Source: Quisquiliibacterium transsilvanicum
GTDB lineage: Bacteria; Pseudomonadota; Gammaproteobacteria; Burkholderiales; Burkholderiaceae_E
Length of the DNA: 64,000 nt
Direction: 5' to 3'
NCBI RefSeq assembly: GCF_014202215.1
Contig: NZ_JACHGB010000006.1
Location: 248,001-312,000, forward strand
In this document: one piece after another, positions 14,696 through 23,750 of the stretch
Numbering within the stretch: the stretch's first letter is position 1
Layout of the letters: each line of letters opens with the position of its first letter
Program-made: the position numbers and the translations under genes
Notes under the pieces: generated by a model
What the model saw: the letters and a program-made list of their open reading frames with translations, nothing else
Told to the model about the DNA's origin: nothing
Database searches by the model: none

Positions 14696-16027
14696 TCATG
14701 CCGGCCGCTCCGGTTCGCCCGCCGCGAAACCTTCGGGCGCCGCGGGACCGAGCGCCATTTCCACCACGAAGCCGTGCCCCGAGGGCAGCAGTTCGACCCG
14801 CCCGCCATGTGAACGCGCCACCCGGTCGGCCAGGGTCAGACCGAGCCCCACCGCGTCCTCGTAGCCCTGCGCATCCAGTGCGGCCTGCAGGCGCAGCCGG
14901 TGCGCCTCGTCGACGCCCGGCCCGTCGTCGGCGAGGCGCAGGCGGTGCGGGTCCGGTGCCTCGATGCGCACGCGCCGCGCGCCGTGACGCTGCGCGTTGT
15001 CGACCAGGTTGGCGAGCGCCGCCGCGAGCAGGTCGGGGTCCGCGACGACGCGCGCGCCGGGCGCCACGTCCACCTTCAGCCCGGCGGCCGGCAGCCTGGC
15101 CATCAGGTCGGCAAGATCGACATCCTCGGGCTGCGAGGCGCCTGCGGCGCGGAACAGCCCGAGCAGCGCACCGACTACCGACTGCAGCCTGGCCGCGGCG
15201 CCGCGCACCCGGCCGAGCCGCTCGCGCAATTCGTCCGGGCATTCGCGCTGCGCCACCGCCAGCTGCGCGTCGATGCCCGCCAGCGGCGTGCGCAGCGCAT
15301 GCGCCGCGTGCGCCGCGAAGGCGCGCTCGCTCGCAATGCGCGACTGCAGGCGCTGGGTCAGCTCCTCGACGGCGCGGTGCACCGGCTCCAGCTCGCGGCG
15401 CTCGGCTGGCCCGAGCGCGTTCTGCGCGTCCGGCCGCTCGGCATCCCATTGCGCCAGCCGTTCGGACAGCCGTTCCAGCGGCCGCAGCTCCGCCCGCACC
15501 CGGAAGCGCAGCCAGACGTAGCCGAGCAGCCCCACGGCCAAGGCCGCCAGCGCTGCGCCCATCGCGACCTCGGTCCGCGCCTCGATCCTCTCGTCGCGAG
15601 TCTGCGCCGCATAGAGCATCCGCCCGTCGCCGCCCATCGCCAGGCCGTAGACGCGCCAGTCTTCCAGGTCCCTGAAGCCGGCCACCGGGCGCGGATGCCA
15701 CGCGGAGCCGGGCGCGCGGGACGAGCGCAGCAGCAGGACGCCGTCGGCGGACGTGACCTGCCAGGCGAAGTGCCCCCCATCAGCGCCCCGGCTCGCCGGC
15801 ACCGCCCCCGCCGAACCGGGCAGCTCCAGCAACTGCGACAGCAGCGCCGCCGAGGACACCAGCGTGTCGTCGAGCAGCTCGTCCACCTCCTGGGTCGCCG
15901 AGTGCCAGACCGCGAGGCCCACAGCCGCGCCCCACAGCAGCGCCCAGACCAGCAGCGAGGTGGCCAGCCTGGACCGGATCGATGGCGGCCGGCCGCCGCG
16001 CCCTGTCGCGGACATCTCCGGCTTCAT
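14696..16027 (-). CDS. sensor histidine kinase, PmrB/QseC-like
   Basis: 443 residues. A transmembrane helix near 20-42 and a second near 180-200 flank a periplasmic sensor region. The dimerisation/phosphoacceptor box reads HAAHALRTPLAGID, with Ala where most kinases have Glu after the His. ATP-binding boxes follow: LANLVDNAQRHG (N), LADDGPGVD (G1) and AVGLGLTLADRVARSHGG (G2). Its start overlaps the response regulator stop (ATGA), so the two are a coupled pair. Adjacency to eptA suggests sensing of envelope stress such as cationic peptides or metals, as for PmrB; this is inference from context. Confidence 0.9.
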   Translation of the reverse strand: MKPEMSATGRGGRPPSIRSRLATSLLVWALLWGAAVGLAVWHSATQEVDELLDDTLVSSAALLSQLLELPGSAGAVPASRGADGGHFAWQVTSADGVLLLRSSRAPGSAWHPRPVAGFRDLEDWRVYGLAMGGDGRMLYAAQTRDERIEARTEVAMGAALAALAVGLLGYVWLRFRVRAELRPLERLSERLAQWDAERPDAQNALGPAERRELEPVHRAVEELTQRLQSRIASERAFAAHAAHALRTPLAGIDAQLAVAQRECPDELRERLGRVRGAAARLQSVVGALLGLFRAAGASQPEDVDLADLMARLPAAGLKVDVAPGARVVADPDLLAAALANLVDNAQRHGARRVRIEAPDPHRLRLADDGPGVDEAHRLRLQAALDAQGYEDAVGLGLTLADRVARSHGGRVELLPSGHGFVVEMALGPAAPEGFAAGEPERPA

Positions 16028-16680
16028 TCCTTCTCCATCCGGTAGCCCAGGCCGCGCACCGTCTCGACCAGCGCATGACCGAGCTTGCGCCTGAGGGCAG
16101 AGACGTGGACCTCCAGCGCGTTGCTCGCCACGTCGGCTTCGAGGCCCAGCACCAGCCGCTCGAGGTCGCTGCGCGACACGATCCGCCCGGCGCGCAGGGC
16201 GAGCGCCTCGAGCACTGCCCACTCCCTGGCGGTGAGCTCCACCCGCTGGCCGCTGCGACGCGCCGCCTTCGCCGCCAGGTCGACCTCGACCTCGCCGAAA
16301 CGAAGCCCCCGGGTCGCCCCCCCGGCCACGCGCCGCCCCATCGCCCGCAACCGCGCGGCGAGCTCCTCGGGCGCGAAGGGCTTGACCAGGTAGTCGTCCG
16401 CGCCCGCGTCGAGGCCCTCGACGCGATGCTCGAGCAGGTCGCGGGCGGTCATCATCAGCGCGGGCGTGAGGTCGCCGCGCCCGCGGCGCAGGCGCAGCCA
16501 GTCGAGCCCGGAGCCGTCGGGCAGCTGCCAGTCCAGCAGCAGGACGTCCACCGGCTCCGGCCCGAGCCTGCCGGCTTCGGCGAGCGACCTGCACCAGTCG
16601 ACCACATGACCCTCGGCGCGCAGGTAGTCGCGCAGCCCCTCCCCCAGCAGGGGATCGTCTTCCAGCAACAGCAATCGCAT
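16024..16680 (-). CDS. OmpR-family response regulator, PmrA/QseB-like
   Basis: 218 residues. The receiver domain (1-115) has the acidic pair EDD near residue 8, the phospho-acceptor Asp in LLLDWQLPDGSG, MTAR and VKPF. The C-terminal winged helix (about 125-218) has LTAREWAVLEALALRAGRIVSR and EVHVSALRRKLG, typical of OmpR/PhoB. The ATG is at 16680. The divergent eptA promoter region contains an 11-bp direct repeat with PmrA-box geometry. Likely output: control of eptA, the PAP2 gene and its own operon. Confidence 0.92.
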   Translation of the reverse strand: MRLLLLEDDPLLGEGLRDYLRAEGHVVDWCRSLAEAGRLGPEPVDVLLLDWQLPDGSGLDWLRLRRGRGDLTPALMMTARDLLEHRVEGLDAGADDYLVKPFAPEELAARLRAMGRRVAGGATRGLRFGEVEVDLAAKAARRSGQRVELTAREWAVLEALALRAGRIVSRSDLERLVLGLEADVASNALEVHVSALRRKLGHALVETVRGLGYRMEKE

Positions 16681-16724
16681 CCGTTCGCCCCCGATGCATC
16701 GGCACGCAAACCTACCACCGTTGC

Positions 16725-16746
16725 GCTTCAGGCTGGCTTCAGGCTG
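16725..16746. promoter_or_regulatory. PmrA-box-like direct repeat
   Basis: GCTTCAGGCTG occurs twice head to tail (16725-16735 and 16736-16746), giving CTTCAG-N5-CTTCAG with an 11-bp period. PmrA boxes are CTTAAK-type half-sites with the same N5 spacing. It lies between the divergent response regulator (start 16680) and eptA (start 16766). Confidence 0.6.
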
Positions 16747-16765
16747 GTGGGATGCAATCGCATCC

Positions 16766-18502
16766 ATGAACGAACACATGGTCGGCACCCCGGAAAACGC
16801 CAGGGGCCAGCGCAGGGATTCCGGGGATGCAGCGCAGCGCTTCGAGATCCCCGTCACCGCCGAGCAGCTGATCGTCGGGGCGGCGCTGTTCTGGACCCTA
16901 TCGGCCAATCGCAGCTTCCTCGGCGCCGCGCTCTCGGGCCAGACGCCGCCCGGCGGGTCTGCGGGTGCGGGGCTGGTCGCGGCCTTCTTCGTCATCGCGC
17001 TCTGCGCGCATGTGCTGCTGCTCGGTCTGCTGTCGAGCCGCCACACCGCCAAGCCCTTGATCGCGATCCTCACGGTCGCCGCGGCGGCGGCAACCCACTT
17101 CATGAGCACCTTCGGCGTGGTGATCGATCCCACGATGCTGCGCAACGTGCTGTTCACCGATCCCGCCGAAGCGCGTGAGCTCATCTCCGCGGGGTTGCTG
17201 CTGCATCTCGCGCTGTATGCCGGCCTGCCCCTGCTGCTGCTGTCCCGGGTGCGGCTGGTCCGGCGCGGTGCGCTGCGCTCGGCCGCGCACCGCGCGGGCC
17301 TGCTGGCGCTGGCCGTGCTGCTGCTGGCGGGTGCGACGCTCGCGGAGTTCCAGCCGCTTGCTTCCAGGATGCGCAACGACAGGGCGCTGCGCTACCGGAT
17401 CACGCCGGCCAACCTCGCCTGGTCGCTGGCCAGCGTGGCCGGCTCGGAGGCGCGCGGCGCCGCGCGGCCGCGCGAACCGATCGGCCTGGACGCCGCCCAG
17501 GGCGCGTCCTGGCGCGGGCGCGACAAGCCGCTGGTGCTGGTGCTGGTCGTCGGCGAAACCGCGCGCGCCGCCAACTGGGGCCTGTCCGGCCACGCCCGCC
17601 AGACCACGCCTGAACTGGCGCGCCTGCCAGTGGTGAACTTCCCGGAGGTGGTCGCCTGCGGCACCAACACCGAGGTGTCGCTGCCCTGCATGTTCGCGCC
17701 GATTGGGCGGCGCGACTACGACGAGGACCGCATCCGCGGCCAGGAGTCGCTGCTGCACGTGCTGGCCCGTGCGGGCGCGTCGGTGCACTGGCGCGACAAC
17801 CAGAGCGGCTGCAAGGGCAACTGCGAGGGCCTGCCGAACGATCGCGTCGAGACCTCTGGCTTCGCCTGCGAGGGTGATCGCTGCCCGGACGAAGGGCTGG
17901 TGCATGACCTGGACACGCGGCTGCGCGCTGCGAAGGGCACCCAGGTCTGGGTGCTGCACATGCTCGGCAACCACGGCCCCTCCTACTTCCGCCGGCACCC
18001 GCCGGAGTTCGCCCGCTTCCTTCCCGAGTGCCGCAGCGACGACCTGGCCAGCTGCTCTCGAGAGGAGATCGTCAACGCCTACGACAACGCTCTGCTCTAC
18101 ACCGACCATGTGCTGTCGACGGCGATCGCCCGGCTGCAGGCCAGCGCGGACAAAGTGGACTCGGCGATGCTGTACGTCTCCGACCACGGCGAATCACTGG
18201 GCGAGCACGGCCTGTACCTGCACGGCGCGCCGTATCCGATCGCACCCGACGTGCAGACCCGCGTGCCGATGGTGTTCTGGGCCAGCGGCGGCTTCGAACG
18301 CGGCGCGGGCCTCGAGCCCGGCTGCCTCCAGCCGGCGCTGCGGAGCGCAGCTGCCCGGCCGCTGAGCCACGACCATCTCTTCCACACGGTGCTGGGACTG
18401 CTGGACGTACGGACCTCGCTGCGCGAGCCGACGCTGGACCTGGTGGAGGGCTGCCGCGGGGGCGGCGCGCCGCTGGCCAGGGCGGCCTCCCCGAAGCCCT
18501 GA
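16766..18502 (+). CDS. eptA: phosphoethanolamine transferase, EptA family
   Basis: 578 residues. An N-terminal membrane domain of about five helices (about 35-230) precedes a periplasmic alkaline-phosphatase-like domain (about 255-560). The nucleophile Thr300 lies in VACGTNTEVSLPCMF, matching the EptA/MCR motif. Metal-binding motifs VVGETARAANWGL and YVSDHGESLGEHG are present, as are paired Cys (SGCKGNCEG, CEGDRCPDE, PECRSDDLASC). It transfers phosphoethanolamine to lipid A, lowering polymyxin affinity. The start at 16766 is the first ATG outside the direct-repeat operator; 16778 is also possible. The PAP2 gene follows after 8 bp. Confidence 0.93.
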   Translation: MNEHMVGTPENARGQRRDSGDAAQRFEIPVTAEQLIVGAALFWTLSANRSFLGAALSGQTPPGGSAGAGLVAAFFVIALCAHVLLLGLLSSRHTAKPLIAILTVAAAAATHFMSTFGVVIDPTMLRNVLFTDPAEARELISAGLLLHLALYAGLPLLLLSRVRLVRRGALRSAAHRAGLLALAVLLLAGATLAEFQPLASRMRNDRALRYRITPANLAWSLASVAGSEARGAARPREPIGLDAAQGASWRGRDKPLVLVLVVGETARAANWGLSGHARQTTPELARLPVVNFPEVVACGTNTEVSLPCMFAPIGRRDYDEDRIRGQESLLHVLARAGASVHWRDNQSGCKGNCEGLPNDRVETSGFACEGDRCPDEGLVHDLDTRLRAAKGTQVWVLHMLGNHGPSYFRRHPPEFARFLPECRSDDLASCSREEIVNAYDNALLYTDHVLSTAIARLQASADKVDSAMLYVSDHGESLGEHGLYLHGAPYPIAPDVQTRVPMVFWASGGFERGAGLEPGCLQPALRSAAARPLSHDHLFHTVLGLLDVRTSLREPTLDLVEGCRGGGAPLARAASPKP

Positions 18503-18510
18503 GCGTGGCG

Positions 18511-19296
18511 ATGAGCCTTCGGCGCACCGACCTGGCGATCAGCTTCGCCGCACTGCTCGCGCTGGTCGCCTGGGAGATCTCCGGGCTGGATCTGCCGCTG
18601 GCAAGGCTGCTCGGCGGTGCTGGAGGCTTCCCGCTGCGCGAACACGTGCTGGTGCGCTCGCTGCTGCACGACGGCGGACGCTGGCTGTCGGGACTGCTGC
18701 TGGCTGCGCTGGCGCTGGATGCCTGGCGGCCGGTCCTGCGCGGCCCGGCCCGCAGCGAGCGGATCTACTGGCTGGCAGTGGTCTCCCTCGCCATGATCGC
18801 GGTGCCCCTGGCCAAGCGCTTCAGCACCACCAGCTGCCCGTGGGATGTCGCCGAGTTCGGCGGGCACGTTCCCTATGTGCCGCACTGGCTTCCGACGCTG
18901 ACCGATGGCGGGCCCGGCCACTGCTTTCCTTCCGGCCACGCGGTGGCGGCGTTCGCCTTCTTCGGCACCTTCTTCCTCTGGCGGGATCACCGCCCGAGGC
19001 TGGGCCGCGCGCTGCTGGCCGGCGTCCTCCTGCTGGGCGCTGCATTCTCCTGGGCCCAGATGGCGCGCGGCGCCCACTTCGCAAGCCACTCGCTGTGGTC
19101 CGCCTGGCTGTGCTGGAGCATCGCCGTGGCCGCCCAGCTCGGAGCGCCGCGCACGTCCCGATCGTCGACCGGTACGGGCGCGCTGGCCCCGGCGGGCGCG
19201 CTGGCCCCGGCGGGCGCGCTGGCCCCGACTGACGCGGCGGCTTCGGCGCCGCTGGGCGGCCTTCGCGGCGCGCTGGCGCCACCCTCCGGACGCTGA
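18511..19296 (+). CDS. PAP2-family membrane phosphatase
   Basis: 261 residues with about five transmembrane helices. The three PAP2 phosphatase motifs are visible: KRFSTTSCPWD (C1-like), CFPSGHAVAAFAF (C2) and RGAHFASHSLWSAW (C3), with Lys, Arg and two His of the catalytic set. It probably dephosphorylates a lipid phosphate such as lipid A, undecaprenyl-PP or phosphatidylglycerol-P. Its position 8 bp after eptA suggests linked lipid A modification. The C-terminal tail from about residue 222 is an Ala/Leu/Pro repeat (GALAPA three times), encoded by three 18-bp tandem units. A GTG at 18505 is an alternative start. Confidence 0.88.
   Translation: MSLRRTDLAISFAALLALVAWEISGLDLPLARLLGGAGGFPLREHVLVRSLLHDGGRWLSGLLLAALALDAWRPVLRGPARSERIYWLAVVSLAMIAVPLAKRFSTTSCPWDVAEFGGHVPYVPHWLPTLTDGGPGHCFPSGHAVAAFAFFGTFFLWRDHRPRLGRALLAGVLLLGAAFSWAQMARGAHFASHSLWSAWLCWSIAVAAQLGAPRTSRSSTGTGALAPAGALAPAGALAPTDAAASAPLGGLRGALAPPSGR
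19176..19229 (+). repeat. three 18-bp tandem repeats in PAP2 tail
   Basis: Copies of GGGCGCGCTGGCCCCGGC start at 19176, 19194 and 19212 (the last with one mismatch). They encode the GALAPA repeat at the C terminus of the PAP2 protein. Confidence 0.9.
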
Positions 19297-19416
19297 CCCG
19301 CATCGGCGCCTGCGGGTAATCCCCCGGCGCCGGTCGGCTTGACCGGGCGTCGAGCCGCCCAGTAGAGTTTTCGAGCTGGACGCCATTCAGGTCCGCCGGC
19401 CAGGCCTTCGTCGCCA

Positions 19417-19524
19417 GTGCTCAACGACCCCGGACCGATCCGACTCGACGATCCGCGGCTCGCACTCGAACTGGCGCGCGCGCTGTGCGCCTACCTGGAG
19501 ATTCCATGGATGACGCCATCCTGA
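19417..19524 (+). CDS. possible 35-codon leader ORF overlapping the reductase start
   Basis: A GTG-initiated frame (VLNDPGPIRLDD... ending IPWMTPS) has nearly all-G/C third positions and runs 19 bp into the reductase gene. It could be a translationally coupled leader peptide, a decayed 3' gene end or chance. No ribosome site precedes the GTG. Low confidence. Confidence 0.25.
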   Translation: MLNDPGPIRLDDPRLALELARALCAYLEIPWMTPS

Positions 19525-20741
19525 TCGTCGGTGCAGGCCACGCCGGCGGCACCGCCGCGGCCCTGCTGCGCCAGCACGGCCATGAAGGCCCGATCACGCT
19601 GGCCGGCGCCGAGGCCCTGCCGCCCTACCAGCGCCCGCCGCTGTCGAAGGCCTGGCTCAAGGGAGAGATGGCAGCGGACGCGCTCCTGCTGCGCCCCGCC
19701 GCCTTCTACGAGGACAAGCGCATCGTGCTGCGGCTGGGCGCGCGCGTACGCTCGATCGACCCGGCGGCGCGGCAGGCGGCGCTGGACGGCGGCGCCATCA
19801 TTCCCTACGACCGGCTGATCCTCGCCACCGGCTCCCGCCTGCGCCGGCTCGATGTCCCGGGCGTCGGCCTGCCCGGCGTGCTCATGCTGCGCACCGCGGC
19901 CGACGCCGAGCTGATCCGTGCGGCGCTCGCCCCCGGCGCCCGGCTCGCGGTGATCGGCGGCGGCTACATCGGGCTCGAGGTCGCCGCCTCGGCGCGGGCG
20001 CTGGGCGCGGAGGTGGCCGTGTTCGAGCGCGAAGCCCGGCTGCTCGCCAGGGTCGCCAGCGTCGAGCTTTCGGAGCACTTCGAGCGTCTGCATCGCGGCC
20101 ACGGCGTGCGCATCGAACTGGGCGCCGAGCTGGACGCGATCGACGCGCGCGACGGCCGGGCCGGCGCGGTGCGGCTGCGCGACGGTCGGCGTTTCGACTG
20201 CGATGTGATCCTCGTCGGCGTCGGCGCGCAGGCCGAGGACTCGCTCGCCGCCGCGGCCGGCATCGCCTGTCAGGACGGCATCCTGGTCGACGAGTGCGCG
20301 CACACCTCGCACGAGGGCATCCACGCGATCGGCGACTGTACGCGCCGTCCGGTGCCGCGCTACGGCCGCTCACTGCGGCTCGAGAGCGTGCCCAACGCGC
20401 TCGAACAGGCCAGGCAGGCCGCCGCGCACCTGTGCGGCAAGCCGGAGCCGCGCCCCGAGGCGCCCTGGTTCTGGTCGGACCAGTACGACTGCCGGCTGCA
20501 GATCGCCGGCCTGGCCTTCGACGTCGCGCGCACCGTGGTGCGCGGCGATCCGGCGAGCGGGAAGTTCGCTGTCTTCCACCTCGACGCCGAGAACCGCGCG
20601 CAGGCCGTCGAGGCGGTGAATTCGCCGCAGGAGTTCGTCGCCGGCCGCGCCCTGGTCGGGGCGGCCGCGACGCTCGACCCGGCGCGCATTGCGGACCCCG
20701 CGGTGCCGGCCAAGGAACTCGCGGCCGCCGGCCGCACATGA
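19506..20741 (+). CDS. NAD(P)H-dependent ferredoxin reductase of the P450 system
   Basis: 411 residues. It contains an N-terminal FAD Rossmann motif ([21 protein letters not shown]), [13 protein letters not shown], a NAD-binding motif ([21 protein letters not shown]) and the FAD motif [10 protein letters not shown]. This is the putidaredoxin-reductase/rubredoxin-reductase family. The C-terminal domain (about 310-400; [18 protein letters not shown]) is typical. It passes electrons from NADH to the [2Fe-2S] ferredoxin encoded next. The ATG at 19506 has CTGGAG upstream. The order reductase-ferredoxin-P450 marks a three-component CYP153 hydroxylase operon. Confidence 0.92.
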   Translation: MDDAILIVGAGHAGGTAAALLRQHGHEGPITLAGAEALPPYQRPPLSKAWLKGEMAADALLLRPAAFYEDKRIVLRLGARVRSIDPAARQAALDGGAIIPYDRLILATGSRLRRLDVPGVGLPGVLMLRTAADAELIRAALAPGARLAVIGGGYIGLEVAASARALGAEVAVFEREARLLARVASVELSEHFERLHRGHGVRIELGAELDAIDARDGRAGAVRLRDGRRFDCDVILVGVGAQAEDSLAAAAGIACQDGILVDECAHTSHEGIHAIGDCTRRPVPRYGRSLRLESVPNALEQARQAAAHLCGKPEPRPEAPWFWSDQYDCRLQIAGLAFDVARTVVRGDPASGKFAVFHLDAENRAQAVEAVNSPQEFVAGRALVGAAATLDPARIADPAVPAKELAAAGRT

Positions 20742-20800
20742 CGGCCGACCGCCGCGGCAGGAAGACCCAGACCAGGACCACAGAGAGGAGACTGCGAGAG

Positions 20801-21121
20801 ATGCCCAGGATCACCTTCATCGAGCATGACGGCACCGCGCACCAGGTCGACGCCGCGAACGGACAGTCGCTGATGCGCGCCGCCGTGGACAACGGGGTGC
20901 CGGGCATCGACGCCGACTGCGGCGGCGAGTGCGCCTGCGCCACCTGCCACGTCTATGTGGAGCCCGACTGGCTCGCGCGCACCGGCCAGCGCAGCGAGAT
21001 GGAGCAGAGCATGCTGGGCTTCGCCGCGGTGGCGCAGGACAACTCCCGGCTGTCCTGCCAGATCACCGTGACCGACGCGCTCGACGGGCTCGTCGTGCGG
21101 ATGCCGGACGGGCAGCACTGA
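20801..21121 (+). CDS. [2Fe-2S] ferredoxin, adrenodoxin/putidaredoxin type
   Basis: 106 residues. The cluster ligands follow the vertebrate-type pattern [10 protein letters not shown] then LSCQI (CX5CX2C...C). [19 protein letters not shown] corresponds to the redox-partner interaction region of adrenodoxin-type ferredoxins. A GAGGAG ribosome site lies before the ATG. It should shuttle single electrons from the upstream reductase to the downstream CYP153. Confidence 0.95.
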   Translation: MPRITFIEHDGTAHQVDAANGQSLMRAAVDNGVPGIDADCGGECACATCHVYVEPDWLARTGQRSEMEQSMLGFAAVAQDNSRLSCQITVTDALDGLVVRMPDGQH

Positions 21122-21181
21122 GCAGCGGGCGCCACGTGTGCGCGGGGCACTCGCGCAGGGCAAGACAACGCAGGAGACGAC

Positions 21182-22432
21182 ATGCAGACCGCCACCAGCG
21201 ACAGGCCGCGCAGCGCGGCAGACACGACGCCACTCGACAAGTTCGACGTCGCCGACCCCAGGCTGTTCCAGGACGACACCATCGAGAGCTACTTCGCGCG
21301 CCTGCGCCGGGAAGACCCGGTGCACTATTGCGCCGAGAGCCGCTTCGGCCCGTACTGGTCGGTGACGAAGTACAAGGACATCATGTCGGTGGAGATCAAC
21401 CACAAGGTGTTCTCCTCGGACGTGATGCTCGGCGGCATCACGGTGCGCGACCTGCCGATGGAACATCGCCGGCCGATGTTCATCCAGGCCGATCCGCCCA
21501 AGCACGACGAGCAGCGCAAGGCGGTCAGCCCGATCGTGGCGCCGACCAACCTCGCCCGGATGGAGTCGCTGATCCGCAGCCGGACGCAGGAAGTCCTGGA
21601 CAGCCTGCCTCGCAACGAGGTGTTCGACTGGGTGCCGAAGGTGTCGATCGAGCTGACCACGCGCATGCTCGCGACGCTGTTCGACTTCCCCTTCGAGGAC
21701 CGCCACCTGCTGACCTGGTGGTCGGACGTCACCACCGCGGACGTCACCGCCGGCGGGCCGATCGACTCCGACGAGAAGCGCTCGGCGGAGCTGATGCACT
21801 GCTACGCCTACTTCAAGCGCCTGTTCGACGAGCGCCAGGCGCTGCCGCCGCGCAACGACCTGGTGTCGATGCTCGCGCACAATCCGGCGACCGCGAACCT
21901 GCCGCCGATGGAGTTCCTCGGCAACGTCATGCTGCTGATCGTGGGCGGCAACGACACCACCCGCAACTCGATGTCCGGCGGCATGCTGGCGATGCTGCAG
22001 AACCCGGGCGAATGGAAGAAGCTGCGCGAGAGCCCGTCGCTGGTGCCGAACGCGGTCTCCGAGATCATCCGCTGGCAGACGCCGATCTCGCACATGCGGC
22101 GCACCGCGGTCGCCGACTTCGAGCTCGGCGGCAAGTCCATCCGCAAAGGCGACAAGGTGGTGATGTGGTACCTGTCGGGCAACCGCGACGAGGACTCGAT
22201 CGAGCGCCCGCACGAGTTCCTGGTGGACCGCAGGAACGCGCGCCAGCACCTGTCCTTCGGCTTCGGCATCCATCGCTGCGTGGGCAACCGCCTGGCCGAG
22301 CTGCAGCTGAGGATCCTCTGGGAGGAGATCCTGGCGCGCTTCGAGACCATCGAGCAGGCCGGCCCGGAGAAGCGGCTGTTCTCCAACTTCGTCCACGGCA
22401 TCACCTCGCTGCCGGTGCGCATCCCGGGCTGA
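21182..22432 (+). CDS. cytochrome P450, CYP153-type alkane hydroxylase
   Basis: 416 residues. The heme loop FGFGIHRCVGNRLAE carries the axial Cys366, the I-helix oxygen motif GGNDTTRNS is near 255-262, and the ExxR is in SEIIRW. The N-terminal pattern (VADPRLFQDDTIESYFARLRR), then VHYCAESRFGPYWSVTKY and FSSDVMLGGITVRD, are characteristic of CYP153, which hydroxylates the terminal carbon of medium-chain alkanes. It is soluble and cytoplasmic. With its own reductase and ferredoxin immediately upstream, a complete system is present. The substrate range is inferred from family. Confidence 0.93.
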   Translation: MQTATSDRPRSAADTTPLDKFDVADPRLFQDDTIESYFARLRREDPVHYCAESRFGPYWSVTKYKDIMSVEINHKVFSSDVMLGGITVRDLPMEHRRPMFIQADPPKHDEQRKAVSPIVAPTNLARMESLIRSRTQEVLDSLPRNEVFDWVPKVSIELTTRMLATLFDFPFEDRHLLTWWSDVTTADVTAGGPIDSDEKRSAELMHCYAYFKRLFDERQALPPRNDLVSMLAHNPATANLPPMEFLGNVMLLIVGGNDTTRNSMSGGMLAMLQNPGEWKKLRESPSLVPNAVSEIIRWQTPISHMRRTAVADFELGGKSIRKGDKVVMWYLSGNRDEDSIERPHEFLVDRRNARQHLSFGFGIHRCVGNRLAELQLRILWEEILARFETIEQAGPEKRLFSNFVHGITSLPVRIPG

Positions 22433-22484
22433 CCCCGCCCGCGCCGGCGGCGCCGCGCGCGTCGCCGGCCACCGGACCAGACAC

Positions 22485-23057
22485 ATGACGAGCATCGATC
22501 CGCCCCGCCCGCCCGCCGACGATCCCGAAACCGTGCTCGCCTTCTGGTTCGGCGAGCTCGGCCCGAAGGACTGGTGGGGCAAGGACGAGACGCTGGACGC
22601 GCGCATCGCGCAGCGCTTCGGCGAGTTGCTGGCGCGCGCTGCGCGATGCGAGCTGCACGCCTGGCGTGCGACGCCGCGGGGCCGCCTCGCCGAAGTGCTG
22701 GTGCTCGACCAGTTCACGCGCCACATCCACCGCGACGCGCCCGGCGCCTTCGCATGCGACCCGCTGGCGCTGGCGCTGGCGCAGGAGGCGGTGGCGCGCG
22801 GCGACGACCTGGCGCTGACGCCGACCGAGCGCGTCTTCCTGTACCTGCCCTACATGCACAGCGAATCGCGCGCGATCCAGGCGCAATCGGTGGCGCTCTA
22901 CGAGCGCAACGGAATCGCGGACAACCTCGACTTCGCGCGCCGCCACCAGGCGATCGTCGAGCGCTTCGGCCGCTACCCGCACCGCAATGCGATCCTCGGC
23001 CGGACATCCACGCCGGAGGAACTCGCCTTCCTGAAGGAACCGGGCTCGCGCTTCTGA
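22485..23057 (+). CDS. DUF924 family protein
   Basis: 190 residues, full length for DUF924. It shows VLAFWFGELGPKDWWGKD, VLVLDQFTRHIHR, FLYLPYMHSES and RYPHRNAILGR, all family hallmarks. DUF924 proteins are all-helical (TPR-like) with no settled function. It follows CYP153 after 52 bp and may be cotranscribed, though the family is widespread and unlikely to be specific to alkane use. Confidence 0.93.
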   Translation: MTSIDPPRPPADDPETVLAFWFGELGPKDWWGKDETLDARIAQRFGELLARAARCELHAWRATPRGRLAEVLVLDQFTRHIHRDAPGAFACDPLALALAQEAVARGDDLALTPTERVFLYLPYMHSESRAIQAQSVALYERNGIADNLDFARRHQAIVERFGRYPHRNAILGRTSTPEELAFLKEPGSRF

Positions 23058-23087
23058 GCACCGAGGCCGAACCTGCCCAGGGCACCC

Positions 23088-23135
23088 TTGACAGCAACAG
23101 ACTCGGAACGGAAGATAGCAAGCAATTACTATCTT
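23088..23135 (+). promoter_or_regulatory. promoter with TetR-type operator
   Basis: A perfect -35 hexamer, TTGACA, lies at 23088-23093. About 18 bp downstream is a weak -10 (AAGATA) inside an inverted repeat, AAGATAG-N10-CTATCTT (23112-23118 and 23129-23135). The repeat lies 11 bp before the TetR ATG, so the regulator probably represses its own operon. Confidence 0.6.
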
Positions 23136-23146
23136 ACAGGCGACCG

Positions 23147-23749
23147 ATGCCCGCTCCCCGTTCGCACCTGCCGGCCGATGCACGCCGCGAGATCACGGTC
23201 GAGGCCGTGCTTGCGCTGGCCGCCGAGCAGAATCCGACCGACATCACCACGGCCGCCATCGCCAGGCGCATGGGACTGACCCAGGGCGCGATCTTCCGCC
23301 ACTTCCCAACCAAGGAAGCGCTGCTGGAATCGGTGATGGAGTGGGTGGCGGACCGCCTGACCGCACGGCTCGACCAGGCGCGCGCCGCAGCGCCGGATCC
23401 GCTGGCGGCGCTGGAAGCGATGTTCATCGCCCACGTCGATTTCATCGCCGAGCACCCCGGAGTGCCGCGGCTGCTGCTCGGGGAACTGCAGCGCGCCGAG
23501 GACACCCCGGCAAAGCGCATCGCACGGGACCTGCTGGCAGGCTACGGCGCGCACATTGCAGCGCTGCTGGAGCAGTTGCGCGAGCGCGGCGGGCTGCGCG
23601 CCGGCCTGGCCACCGCCGATGCCGTAGTGGCCTTCATCGGCGCGATCCAGGGGCTCGCCATGCAGTCTCTGATCGCGGGCGACATCGGCCGCATCCGCGC
23701 GCAGGCGCCCGCGGTCTTCGAGATCTATCGCCGCGGAACAGGAGCCTGA
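23147..23749 (+). CDS. TetR/AcrR-family regulator of the ABC exporter
   Basis: 200 residues. The HTH (about 10-58) has ITVEAVLALAAEQNPTDITTAAIARRMGLTQ with the recognition helix GAIFRHFPTKEALLE. The C-terminal ligand domain contains FIAEHPGVPRLLLGELQ, the usual TetR_C signature. It is the first gene of a four-gene operon with the HlyD-type adaptor, permease and ATPase. The operator palindrome lies just upstream. Confidence 0.93.
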   Translation: MPAPRSHLPADARREITVEAVLALAAEQNPTDITTAAIARRMGLTQGAIFRHFPTKEALLESVMEWVADRLTARLDQARAAAPDPLAALEAMFIAHVDFIAEHPGVPRLLLGELQRAEDTPAKRIARDLLAGYGAHIAALLEQLRERGGLRAGLATADAVVAFIGAIQGLAMQSLIAGDIGRIRAQAPAVFEIYRRGTGA

Positions 23750-23750
23750 G

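Noticed and set aside
18028-18510. Upstream extension of the PAP2 frame
   Set aside because: It lies inside eptA in another frame and is Arg/Pro-rich; PAP2-like sequence starts only at 18505-18511.
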